Assembly: GCA_965247665.1 (NCBI GenBank)
Contig: CBDFHH010000002.1
Span: 310,001-374,000, forward strand
DNA: 64,000 bases
Direction of reading: 5' to 3'
Source: CAUZWH01 sp965247665
Lineage (GTDB): Bacteria > Pseudomonadota > Alphaproteobacteria > SHVV01
In this document: positions 1 to 7,838 of the stretch, one piece after another
Numbering within the stretch: position 1 is the first letter of the stretch
How the letters are laid out: each line of letters opens with the position of its first letter
The notes under the pieces: generated by a model
What the model saw: only the letters and a program-made list of their open reading frames with translations
Told to the model about the DNA's origin: nothing
Databases searched by the model: none
Made by a program: the position numbers and the translations under genes

Positions 1-259
1 TGATCCGGGCACAGAAGATAATGCGCTCGCGAGGGACGGAGCACTGCAGGCAACATCGAGGCCGCCGATGATATCGGATATCCGCCATAGCCGCGCCGCA
101 CCCGTCGCCGCTCCCATGGGCGCCGTGGTGGCGGTTGCGGACCGTGTATCGGTGGTAGGGCCGAGACCGGCCCGAGCCTCGCACGGGCCGTCGCTAGTGG
201 GAGGGCGGCGCTACGAACCCAATCCGCCGCGTGCGAACATGAAAGGAGGTTTGTGAACG

Positions 260-2494
260 ATGATGTGTACCGGATCACAAGACGCTGGCCGCAGGCCGGA
301 TCACGCGAGTCTCGGGCTCACTAGTCGCACAGCGGGGTTCGCGCGCCACTTCAGCTCTGCTCTGCGGGTACTGGCGCTGTCGCTCGGCATCGCATGGGCC
401 GGTGCTTCCGGGTCGGGGGCTCTCGCGAGCGGCTGCGGCGATTGGGAGAACGACGAAGCGGTGGAATTCTGGCGCACCGCGTCCGTGGAGACGGTCACCG
501 CATGCCTGACCGACGTTGACTTCTCCAAACCCGGACGCGGAGACGCGAGCAAGCCGCTCATCATGGCCGCCCGATACAGCAACGATCCCGCCGTGGTGAG
601 GGCGCTGATCCGGGCCGGTGCCAGGATGGGACCCGATGACTCGGAGGGCGGAAACTACACCATCGCATTGCATGAGGCCGCCAAGCACAACAAGAATCCC
701 GCCATTGTCGACGTACTTCTGGAACACGGAGTGAGGTTCTTGGACAGTTATGATGAAGTATATGGCACACCGTTGTCTTATGCCGCCAGGAACAAAAGCA
801 TTGATGTGGCAACCACACTCCTCACCGCCGGAGCAGATGTAGACAAAGGAAGCGAGGGGCGGTGGTTCACTCCCCTGCACGTCGCGGCCGGACGGGATGA
901 CAATGCCGACATGATCGCGTTGCTCGCGGGCGCGGGCGCGGACGTGAACGGCGGCGACTGCAACGGCGATACGCCTCTGCACCATGCCTTGAAATACACC
1001 GAGACGACCACGGCCAACCTGCAGGCGCTTCTCGACGCAGGAGCGGATGTCAACGCCAGAAACAAGCGCGGCCGGCGGGATCCCTGTAGCAGATCGGATG
1101 GGCCGCCTCTGGGAGCAACGCCGCTTCACTTCGCGGCGCAGCACAACGGAAACGCTGCAGTGATCGAAGCTTTGATCGCGGGCGGTGCGGACACGACGGT
1201 CATCGGAGGCGATCGGCCGTTAACGCCGCTGCACTATGCCGCGGCGTACAACCGGAGCCCGGCGGTGATCGAGGCTTTGATCGCGACCGGTGCGGACCCC
1301 AACATCATCGGTGGCGATTTGATCGTGGGCCGTGCGGACCCCAACATCATCGGTGGCGATCGGCCGTTAACGCCGTTGCACTATGCCGCGGCGTACAATC
1401 CGAGCCCGGCGGTGACAAGGGCTCTCGCGGACGCGGGAGCGGACGTCAATGCACGCGTCTCGCTGACCGGTTTGAGTGACGGTGAGACTATCCGCCTCCA
1501 TCAATTTCGTAAGACCCGTATCGTCAACGACATGACGCCGCTGCATCTGGCGGCGATGATGACTTCCGAAGCCGGCGTGGTCAGCGCCCTCGTGGCGTCG
1601 GGCGCCGATGTCGAGGCGAGGGATGCGAAGGACTTTACGCCGCTTTACTACGCGGTGACGGCAAACGACAAGCCGGACGTTGCAGCGGCGCTGGTGCGCG
1701 AAGGGGCCGACGTGAACCCGAGGAGCACGGACTATTCCGCGGCGACGCTGCTTCACAGATTGGCGCAGTACGGGAAGGATCCCTCGATCATCGCGAAGTT
1801 CGTCGCCGCGGGTGCGGATGTCAACGCGAAGGACGGCGCCGAAGCCAGGCCGCTCCACTATGCCGCGACGTTCAATAAGAACCCGGATATCGTCGTGGCG
1901 CTTGTCGCCGCCGGGGCCGACATCAACGCCCGCATGCCTAGCAGGTACATCTTCGGGAGGGGGGCTGACGTCGGCGAGACCCCGCTTCATCGAGCGGTCC
2001 GCTACAACAGTGAAGCCGCCGTGACCAGGGCACTGATTGACGCCGGTGCAGACACGAGAGCCCCCGATGAGCATGGTGACACGCCGCTCGATCTTACCCG
2101 CTACAGCTCGGTCGCAGTGCGCGACCTGCTCGACTCATCGACGTGGGAAGGCCCGCGCAAGGACCCGAGCGTCCTTCCCGCGGGAACGCTCGTGGTTGTT
2201 CCGCGCTGGGTGCATGAACGCTTCGAGAAAAATAAAGATTTGGGCCGAGTGTTAAATCTCTTATTCCACGAATATTCTATTGCGGCGGACTCCGTCCTGA
2301 ACGAGCTATCTACATTCTATGTACCGATGGTGCGGCGGGACGACCCCAATGAAGAGACCATCATGGTCGACCTGATGAACATGCGAAGCTTCCACATAGG
2401 GAATGAGAATATCTTTATGACCGTAAGGGAGACGACTGCCTTCGAAGTGCCGGACAGCATAAGACGCGACATGCCCAACAACCCGCCGAAATAA
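260..2494 (+). CDS. Secreted ankyrin-repeat protein
   Basis: A 744-residue protein. Residues about 35-57 are a hydrophobic stretch ending ALASG, which looks like a signal peptide or anchor, so the protein is probably exported. From about residue 90 to 625 there is a long array of ankyrin repeats with the typical TPLHxAA and ALIxAGADVNA cores, which usually bind proteins. The last 100 residues (from about VLPAGTLVVVPRW) are not ankyrin and are not recognised. A strong Shine-Dalgarno AGGAGGT lies at 244-250, about 10 bases before the ATG. The array contains near-identical DNA repeats (see repeat entries). It stands alone, facing away from the carbamoyltransferase genes. The partner is unknown; ankyrin identity is certain, function is not. 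Confidence 0.88.
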   Translation: MMCTGSQDAGRRPDHASLGLTSRTAGFARHFSSALRVLALSLGIAWAGASGSGALASGCGDWENDEAVEFWRTASVETVTACLTDVDFSKPGRGDASKPLIMAARYSNDPAVVRALIRAGARMGPDDSEGGNYTIALHEAAKHNKNPAIVDVLLEHGVRFLDSYDEVYGTPLSYAARNKSIDVATTLLTAGADVDKGSEGRWFTPLHVAAGRDDNADMIALLAGAGADVNGGDCNGDTPLHHALKYTETTTANLQALLDAGADVNARNKRGRRDPCSRSDGPPLGATPLHFAAQHNGNAAVIEALIAGGADTTVIGGDRPLTPLHYAAAYNRSPAVIEALIATGADPNIIGGDLIVGRADPNIIGGDRPLTPLHYAAAYNPSPAVTRALADAGADVNARVSLTGLSDGETIRLHQFRKTRIVNDMTPLHLAAMMTSEAGVVSALVASGADVEARDAKDFTPLYYAVTANDKPDVAAALVREGADVNPRSTDYSAATLLHRLAQYGKDPSIIAKFVAAGADVNAKDGAEARPLHYAATFNKNPDIVVALVAAGADINARMPSRYIFGRGADVGETPLHRAVRYNSEAAVTRALIDAGADTRAPDEHGDTPLDLTRYSSVAVRDLLDSSTWEGPRKDPSVLPAGTLVVVPRWVHERFEKNKDLGRVLNLLFHEYSIAADSVLNELSTFYVPMVRRDDPNEETIMVDLMNMRSFHIGNENIFMTVRETTAFEVPDSIRRDMPNNPPK
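1211..1416 (+). repeat. Recent intragenic duplications in the ankyrin gene
   Basis: Two overlapping duplications are visible. A block of about 60 bases starting GATCGGCCGTTAACGCC occurs at 1211 and again at 1358, exactly 147 bases (49 codons) apart, with only a few differences. A 29-base block starting GTGCGGACCCCAACATC occurs at 1290-1318 and 1332-1360, 42 bases (14 codons) apart and identical. Both shifts keep the reading frame, so repeat number can change without breaking the protein. The second copy produces a partial, non-canonical ankyrin unit. Confidence 0.9.
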
Positions 2495-2567
2495 TCCGGC
2501 CGCGCCCACAATTCCGGCGCCGGTTGGGATTACCAGCTCCTACGGTGAAAGCAGGCAGGCTGCGCTT

Positions 2568-2591
2568 TTGGCGAGCGGGAGTCGAACCCGC
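2568..2591 (-). other. tRNA 3'-end-like fragment (T-arm plus acceptor strand)
   Basis: Read on the minus strand, 2591-2575 is a perfect five-pair stem GCGGG/CCCGC closing the loop TTCGACT, the signature of a tRNA T-arm. It is followed by TCGCCAA, resembling the 3' acceptor strand. No D-arm, anticodon arm or matching 5' acceptor strand can be drawn in the upstream sequence, so it is not a complete tRNA. Such fragments commonly remain at integration (att) sites of elements that use tRNA genes; no integrase is nearby. It could be chance. Confidence 0.35.
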
Positions 2592-2721
2592 TGGGGTGGG
2601 ACGAAGAGTCTCAGATCAGCTCATCCTCCTTCCCGGGATTTCGCCTGGCGCTAGCTAGGTCAATATTCCACGCCGAACAACACCCAAGGAAGGTATTTCG
2701 GGATCGCTCTCAAGACCCCCG

Positions 2722-4560
2722 TCAATCGAGTTCGAACGCGTCCTTGTAGTCTCGCTTAAGCGCCGGATCTTGATCGTCCTTGCGCAGGAAACAATTGCCA
2801 ACGACGAGCGCCTCGATATCGGTAGCTATGAAGCAGCGGAAGGCGTCCTCGGGCGTGCACACAATCGGCTCGCCGCGCACGTTGAATGAGGTATTGACGA
2901 CCACAGGGCAGCCCGTGCGGTCCTTGAAGGCGGAAATCAGCGCATGGTAGCGCGGATTGGTTTCGCGGTGCACGGTCTGGACGCGCGCCGAGTAGTCGAT
3001 GTGGGTAACCGCCGGAATGTCGGAGCGCACGACGTTGAGCTTGTCGATGCCGAACAACGCCTGCTCATCGTCGGTTATGTCGCGCCGCAACTCGTCACGC
3101 ACGCCGGCGACCAGCAGCATGTAGGGGCTGGCGTCGTCAAACTCGAACCAGTCGGCGACGTCCTCGCGCAGCACCGACGGCGCGAACGGGCGAAAGTTCT
3201 CGCGGTACTTCACGCGTAGGTTCAAGGTCTTCTGCATCGTCGGCGAGCGCGGATCGCCGAGGATCGAGCGGTTGCCGAGCGCGCGCGGCCCGAACTCCAT
3301 ACGGCCTTGGAACCAGCCGACCGTCTGTTGGTCTGCAAGCGCGTCGGCGGTCCGGGCGATCAGCGCATCGTCGTCGAGCTGCTCAAACTTCGCGCCGACT
3401 GCAGTGAGCCGCTCAGCAATCTCGTTGTTCGCCCAGGCGGGGCCGAGATAGGCGCCGCTCATGCCGTCGATCGCATTGTGCGGCGCGCGCGGGTGGCCGA
3501 GATGATGGTGATAAGCGGTCAACGCCGCGCCGACGCTACCGCCGGCGTCGCCGGCCGCCGGCTGGATCCAGATATTGTCGAAGTCGGCGGCTGCGTGCAG
3601 CTTACCGTTGGCGACACAGTTGAGCGCGACGCCGCCCGCCAGGCACAGATTCTTCGCGCCGGTCTCGACGGCAACCGCGCGCGTCATGCGCGACATCACC
3701 TCTTCGGTCACGCGCTGAACCGAGGCGGCAACATCCATGTGGAATTGGGTCAGTAATTCCTCCGGCTTGCGCACCGGTTCCCCGAACAGTTCGGCGAACC
3801 GGTCATTGGTCATTGTCAGGCCGGTGCAGTAGTCGAAATAGTCGAGATCGAGGCGGAACGTGCCGTCGTCCTTCAGATCCATCAACTTCTCGAGGATCAA
3901 GGAGGCGTATTTCGGCTCGCCGTAGGGGGCGAGGCCCATCACCTTGTACTCGCCGGAATTGACCTTGAAGCCGATGTAGTAGGTGAACGCCGAGTAGAGC
4001 AGGCCCAGCGAGTGCGGGAAGTGGATCTCGCGCACCATCTCGATTGCGTGGCCGTGCCCGAAGCCAAGCGCCGCGGTCGCCCATTCGCCGACACCGTCGA
4101 GCGTCAGGATCGCCGCATCCTCGAACGGTGAGGGATAGAAGGCGCTGGCGGCGTGCGACTGGTGATGCTCGCCGAACAGCAGCTTCGCCTCGGCGTCGAA
4201 GTTGGGATCGAACTGGCGCAACTCGTCGCGCAGCAGCTTCTTCTGGAACAGCTTTTCCTTGAGCCACAGCGGCATCGCCATCGAGAACGAGCGGAAGCCG
4301 CGCGGCGCGAACGCGAGATAGGTCTCGAGCAGGCGCTCGAACTTCAAGAACGGCTTGTCGAAGAACGCCACATGGTCGACCTCGGCGAGCGTCAGGCCGC
4401 CTGCCTCGAGGCAGTATCCGATCGCGCCCGCCGGGAATCGCGCGTCGTGCTTGACGCGGCTGAAGCGTTCCTCCTGCGCGGCGGCGACGACGTGGCCGTC
4501 GGACACCAGCGCGGCTGCGCTGTCGTGATAGAAAGCCGAAATGCCGAAAATATGGACCAT
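2722..4560 (-). CDS. O-carbamoyltransferase (NodU/CmcH family)
   Basis: A 612-residue enzyme of the NodU/CmcH/TobZ family, which moves a carbamoyl group from carbamoyl phosphate, through a carbamoyl-adenylate, to a hydroxyl of a sugar or antibiotic. The N-terminal ASKHA-type fold carries EHHQSHAASAF (about 131-141) with the metal-binding histidines and a DGVGEW motif. The C-terminal carbamoyltransferase domain carries GRMEFGPRALGNRSI (about 420) and NTSFNVRGEPIV (about 555). The length is typical. It ends a four-gene run with the DUF5989, SxtJ-like and SGNH genes, starting 11 bases after the DUF5989 stop. The acceptor is unknown; the membrane partners suggest an envelope or exported glycan. 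Confidence 0.93.
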   Translation of the reverse strand: MVHIFGISAFYHDSAAALVSDGHVVAAAQEERFSRVKHDARFPAGAIGYCLEAGGLTLAEVDHVAFFDKPFLKFERLLETYLAFAPRGFRSFSMAMPLWLKEKLFQKKLLRDELRQFDPNFDAEAKLLFGEHHQSHAASAFYPSPFEDAAILTLDGVGEWATAALGFGHGHAIEMVREIHFPHSLGLLYSAFTYYIGFKVNSGEYKVMGLAPYGEPKYASLILEKLMDLKDDGTFRLDLDYFDYCTGLTMTNDRFAELFGEPVRKPEELLTQFHMDVAASVQRVTEEVMSRMTRAVAVETGAKNLCLAGGVALNCVANGKLHAAADFDNIWIQPAAGDAGGSVGAALTAYHHHLGHPRAPHNAIDGMSGAYLGPAWANNEIAERLTAVGAKFEQLDDDALIARTADALADQQTVGWFQGRMEFGPRALGNRSILGDPRSPTMQKTLNLRVKYRENFRPFAPSVLREDVADWFEFDDASPYMLLVAGVRDELRRDITDDEQALFGIDKLNVVRSDIPAVTHIDYSARVQTVHRETNPRYHALISAFKDRTGCPVVVNTSFNVRGEPIVCTPEDAFRCFIATDIEALVVGNCFLRKDDQDPALKRDYKDAFELD

Positions 4561-4571
4561 CGACGAGCGGT

Positions 4572-4742
4572 CTAGAAGATCGTGTAGATGAACGGCGCCA
4601 CGGCGCTACCCTGGCTTAGCACGATCAGCCCGCCGAACAGGACGAAGATGATCAGGATCGGCGCCAGCCAGAACTTCTTGCGCACGCGCATGAACGCCCA
4701 CAATTCACGGATGAAGGACATCGTTTCACGGATGAAGGACAT
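4572..4742 (-). CDS. DUF5989-type micro-membrane protein
   Basis: A 49-56 residue protein. From the inner ATG (4721) it reads MSFIRELWAFMRVRKKFWLA, followed by a single hydrophobic helix (ILIIFVLFGGLIVL) and a short tail ending IYTIF. This matches the small DUF5989 proteins that habitually lie between a carbamoyltransferase and an SxtJ gene. An outer in-frame ATG (4742) exists because a 21-base block is tandemly duplicated, giving MSFIRET-MSFIREL. Which ATG is used cannot be decided; neither has a strong Shine-Dalgarno. The outer start lies 6 bases after the SxtJ stop, so translational coupling is likely. The role is unknown, presumably a small subunit or anchor of the carbamoylation machinery. 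Confidence 0.82.
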   Translation of the reverse strand: MSFIRETMSFIRELWAFMRVRKKFWLAPILIIFVLFGGLIVLSQGSAVAPFIYTIF

Positions 4743-4745
4743 CGT
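4704..4745 (-). repeat. Perfect 21-bp tandem duplication over the DUF5989 start
   Basis: Bases 4704-4724 and 4725-4745 are identical. In the gene direction each copy carries ATG and the codons for SFIRE, so the duplication creates two in-frame start codons seven codons apart. It lies in coding or near-coding DNA and preserves the frame. Confidence 0.95.
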
Positions 4746-4748
4746 GGT

Positions 4749-5192
4749 TCAGAACTGGTTCTTCATGGTTTCGGGTGCCGGGCCCGGCTCGCGGGCGATC
4801 CAGTAGCTCGGCGCCGCGGCGTCGAAGCGCCGGCGCATCGGGTCCTTGCCGGCAAGCCGCATGACGATGGCAAACGGCGTCAGCACACCGAAAAAAATCA
4901 GTGCCATCACTACCGGGGTGACGATGCGGTTAAGCAGCAGCCCGAATTTGAGCCACAGCCGGTTGGCCGGAGCAAGCAGCACCGGCCGCACGAGCGCGAT
5001 TGCCAAGATCGCCGCCGCAACGGCGAACGTCCACCAGTTGAGCCGGTCGACCGCGCCGAGATCGCCCGTCAGCGGCCACAGGCCGACGAAGACGAAGACG
5101 AGCGTGAAGACCACCCCGAAGGCGCGGTCGGTACTGCCCCGCACTTCGTGGTGGTGGTGCAGCGCCTGGTGCCTTTCGCCGGATTTCGTCAT
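4749..5192 (-). CDS. SxtJ-family membrane protein
   Basis: A 147-residue protein from the ATG at 5192 (MTKSGERHQ); an upstream ATG at 5255 would add 21 residues of atypical sequence. After a histidine-rich start (HQALHHHHEVRGS) come three or four membrane segments: FGVVFTLVFVFVGLWPL, WWTFAVAAAILAIALVRP, and VTPVVMALIFFGVLTPFAIV. The C-terminus is polar. The layout matches the SxtJ family, named from the saxitoxin cluster and usually found beside carbamoyltransferases. Its biochemical role is not established. It is in an operon with the DUF5989 and carbamoyltransferase genes downstream and the SGNH hydrolase upstream. Confidence 0.82.
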   Translation of the reverse strand: MTKSGERHQALHHHHEVRGSTDRAFGVVFTLVFVFVGLWPLTGDLGAVDRLNWWTFAVAAAILAIALVRPVLLAPANRLWLKFGLLLNRIVTPVVMALIFFGVLTPFAIVMRLAGKDPMRRRFDAAAPSYWIAREPGPAPETMKNQF

Positions 5193-5267
5193 GCCTGCCA
5201 AGTCCGCCGGTCCGCGTGCGCGTCCTAGTGGCGCGCACCTAATGGCATACCGCACGCACCGAGTAAA

Positions 5268-6471
5268 TCAGCGTTGCGTCGCGGCCGCCGGGGCGCGCCC
5301 GGCGAGGATCTGGCGCGCCATCGGCTCCAGCGCCCCAGCGATATGGCCGGCGATGGCGACCGAACCGGCGTCGTTGAAGTGCAGACCGTCGTACCGTTCC
5401 GCGCGCATCCAATGTTGCTCCATAGCAAGATCGATCAGTCCGGCGCCGCGCGCGGCCGCCGTGTGGCGCACGATCTGGTTGAAGAAGGCATGCGCCGATG
5501 CGAACGCATCGGCACTGAAGCCGCGGCGTGCTAGTTTCTCGGGCGCGAGGTAGTCGCCGCCATCGTCGACGGCGGGCCGCACCGTATCATCGGAACTCAC
5601 CACCTGGGTCATCAGCACGATCGGGACCCGCCATGCGCGCGCCGTCTCGACGAGCTGGATCAGCGCGCTCTCAAAAGCGGCGCCCGAAGCATCGATGCTG
5701 CGCGGCGGCGGCGGCTGCGCGGCGTGCGCCGTGCCGCCGAACCGCAGGGGGCCGGCGTCCGAAAGCACCCGCCGCAGCGCCCGGTAGGTGTGCGGCACCG
5801 TGGCGTCGCGCAAGGTGCGGATCGCTGTCTCAGCGTCGCGTCGCGGCTGGCGGATGTGCCCGAAATCGGTGCTGTCCGGCCAGTAGGTGCCGTAGGTCGA
5901 CAGCACGCCGAGATCGTTGGCGTTGTGCATGACGACGACGATATCGGGGCGCAGCGGCAGGACCTTTGCGATCAGGATGAACACCGAGTGCAGCACGTTG
6001 TTGCCCGACTTGCCGCCATTGTGGCTATTAACCGGCACGCCGAGACGTTCCTCAAGCAGACGGCCGACGAGGTAGGGAAAGCGCTTGTCTTCCGACACGA
6101 ACATCGTCTCGGTGGTCGAGCCGCCGAGGAAGACGATGTCAAGTGCCGCCGCAGCGTGGACGCGCGACGGCACAATGAAACCGTCGGCGTCGGTCGCGAC
6201 GCGGTAGACGTCATGCACCGCCCCCGGGGTTGGCGCGACGGATCGCCGGTGGCGCTGCAACCAAGACGGTGTTCGGTTTCCATTCGCGCAGGCGGATGTG
6301 GCGCTCGGGCACCGGCGTCGAGCGCCCCATCTCGAAGACATGGGCATCGCCGCGCGCGGCCAGGATCACTTCCGTCACTGCCAACGCCCCGATGGCGGCT
6401 ACAACGATGATCGCGGAGACCCAGCGCCTCGGATGACGGGCAAAACGATTACGCGGTTCTGGTGCGGTCAT
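5268..6471 (-). CDS. SGNH/GDSL hydrolase with a one-base frame break
   Basis: The N-terminal part (start ATG 6471, MTAPEPRNRF) has a membrane helix (WVSAIIVVAAIGALAVTEVIL) and reads to RRANPGG before going out of frame at about 6221-6229; the rest continues in another frame from AVHDVYRV to the stop at 5268. Removing one G from the G5 run (C5 on the plus strand, 6221-6225) joins them into about 400 residues. SGNH blocks are all present: GGSTTE, GGKSGNN, HNANDL and the catalytic pair in DGLHFND. It is membrane-anchored with the catalytic domain probably outside. It heads the carbamoyltransferase operon, so it may act on the same glycan. Either a homopolymer sequencing error or a fresh pseudogene. 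Confidence 0.8.
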
Positions 6472-6488
6472 TGGCAAGCATTCCCCAG

Positions 6489-6737
6489 TCACGTCCGGCG
6501 CAGCCGGCGGATGTAGAACCCGTCAAGCCCGCCGGCTTGGGCGAACTGGCAGGGCAGGGTCTGGATCGCACCGTCGCCGTCGACCGCCGGCGCTAGTGCA
6601 GCCGGACTCGGTACCTCGTCGGCGTCAATCATCGGGTCGCACGCCAGCGGTACGCAGGTGCACAAGGTCGCGGCGATGCGGTCTGACCCTTCGGCGCGGT
6701 CGAGCGAGCATACCGCATATTCGACCGGCTGTAATAG
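6489..6737 (-). pseudogene. 3' remnant of an rsmB (16S rRNA m5C967 methyltransferase) gene
   Basis: The last 82 codons of a minus-strand frame read LLQPVEYAVCSLDRAEG ... DGAIQTLPCQFAQAGG, LDGFYIRRLRR. This matches the C-terminal end of RsmB/Sun/Fmu proteins, where the motifs are YCVCSLxxxEG, a TLPC segment and GGxDGFFxARLRR. Upstream of about 6737 the similarity disappears; the catalytic PCxG loop and SAM-binding motif I are not found. It is a decayed fragment lying immediately upstream of the SGNH gene. An alternative is a highly diverged gene, but no complete methyltransferase can be assembled. Confidence 0.55.
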
Positions 6738-7210
6738 AGGTTCCGGGCGACGCCCCCGCGCCAGCACCTCTGCGATGCCGTCCCTCGCCGCGCAGCCCGC
6801 CCGGCACAATCCTGATCTTTCCTCGGTCGAGTAGCGCTTGCGCGTCGCCCGAGCGATGCTCTTGACGACCTGCTCGGGCTCTCTCTCGGTGGCTCGAACC
6901 CAAAATTGTCTCAAAGATGTTGACGGGGGACGGGTCGTACGACCGGCGGAGAGGGATTTCGAGTCTCCATTCGAGGAGGCGGCCGGCCGCGCGGTGGCCA
7001 GCCGGGTTTCGAGATCGAGCCGCAAATCGGGATCGTGGGCTTCTATATTGAATCGGAGATCGCGTCTCGGGGCGAAGTGCCGCCGATAAACCGCGCGGCA
7101 CCGTCGGTTGGCTTTTTTGGCGTCGGCGGCATAGCCTCGTCGGCGCGGGGCAACGGCGGAGGCGGTCGGTGGAAAGCGCGGAAGAATCCCCGACTCTGGA
7201 AGGCCGCGCA
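6738..7210. other. Non-coding or decayed stretch
   Basis: About 470 bases between the rsmB remnant and the 2OG oxygenase. Open frames exist on both strands but their translations are arginine- and serine-rich with no recognisable motif. No terminator, promoter or RNA gene was identified. It probably holds further decay products of the rsmB gene. Confidence 0.45.
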
Positions 7211-7813
7211 ATGCGGCTCTTTCCGACCGTGCTGTGGCGGGCCGAGATCAAACCCGACGCTCACCGCCGCATCAACGAGGAGATCGTCGCGAAACTCGCC
7301 GAGTTCAGACCGGGAACGACTGCCCCCGCCGCAGGCCAGAGCTGGCAGTCGGAGCGCGATTTGCACGAGCTGGACGAGTTTCGCGAGCTGACCAATAACA
7401 TCGGCATGGCCGTGAAGGATGTCCTCGAATATCTGCGTGTCGGCGAGGCGGCGTTCGAGATCACCGGCTGCTGGGCCAACGTGAATGCGCCGGGCGCCGC
7501 ACACGGGATCCACAGCCATCCCAACAACCTCCTTAGCGGCGCATACTACGTGCGCACGCCGAGGGGTGGGGACACGATCAATTTTCACGATCCGCGCAGC
7601 CAGGCGGGGATTCTGCGGCCGCCCATCGTCGAGCTCACCGCCGACAATACCGACCAGGTGGTGGTGCGGGTCGGCGAGGGCACGCTCCTGCTGTTCCCGG
7701 CGTGGCTGCCGCATTCGGTGAACGCCAACCGCGGCGATCGAGAGCGGATCAGCGTGAGCTTCAACGTCATGCTTTCCCGCTACGCGGCGGAGCTGAGCAA
7801 GCCGCTATGGTAG
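7211..7813 (+). CDS. 2OG-Fe(II) oxygenase family protein (TIGR02466-like)
   Basis: A 200-residue protein starting at the ATG in front of RLFPTVLW, with a GGAAGG Shine-Dalgarno seven bases upstream; a GTG at 7169 is a weaker alternative. It has the features of the TIGR02466 group of putative 2-oxoglutarate/iron dioxygenases: HSHPNNLLSGAYYV in the middle, a GDTINFHDPR segment, LFPAWLPHSV carrying the distal iron histidine, and RISVSFN with the arginine that would bind 2-oxoglutarate. Substrates of the group are unknown. It is followed 25 bases later by the SagB-like gene, so the two are probably co-transcribed. Confidence 0.85.
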   Translation: MRLFPTVLWRAEIKPDAHRRINEEIVAKLAEFRPGTTAPAAGQSWQSERDLHELDEFRELTNNIGMAVKDVLEYLRVGEAAFEITGCWANVNAPGAAHGIHSHPNNLLSGAYYVRTPRGGDTINFHDPRSQAGILRPPIVELTADNTDQVVVRVGEGTLLLFPAWLPHSVNANRGDRERISVSFNVMLSRYAAELSKPLW

Positions 7814-7838
7814 CGCCGGCCCCACCGACGGGTGACTT

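Noticed and set aside
68..256. A 62-codon plus-strand open frame before the ankyrin gene
   Set aside because: It has no recognisable motif, and the only strong Shine-Dalgarno in the region serves the ankyrin gene.
2568..2643. A complete 76-base tRNA on the minus strand
   Set aside because: Ends of suitable spacing exist (GGCGA/TCGCC), but no D-arm or anticodon arm can be formed.
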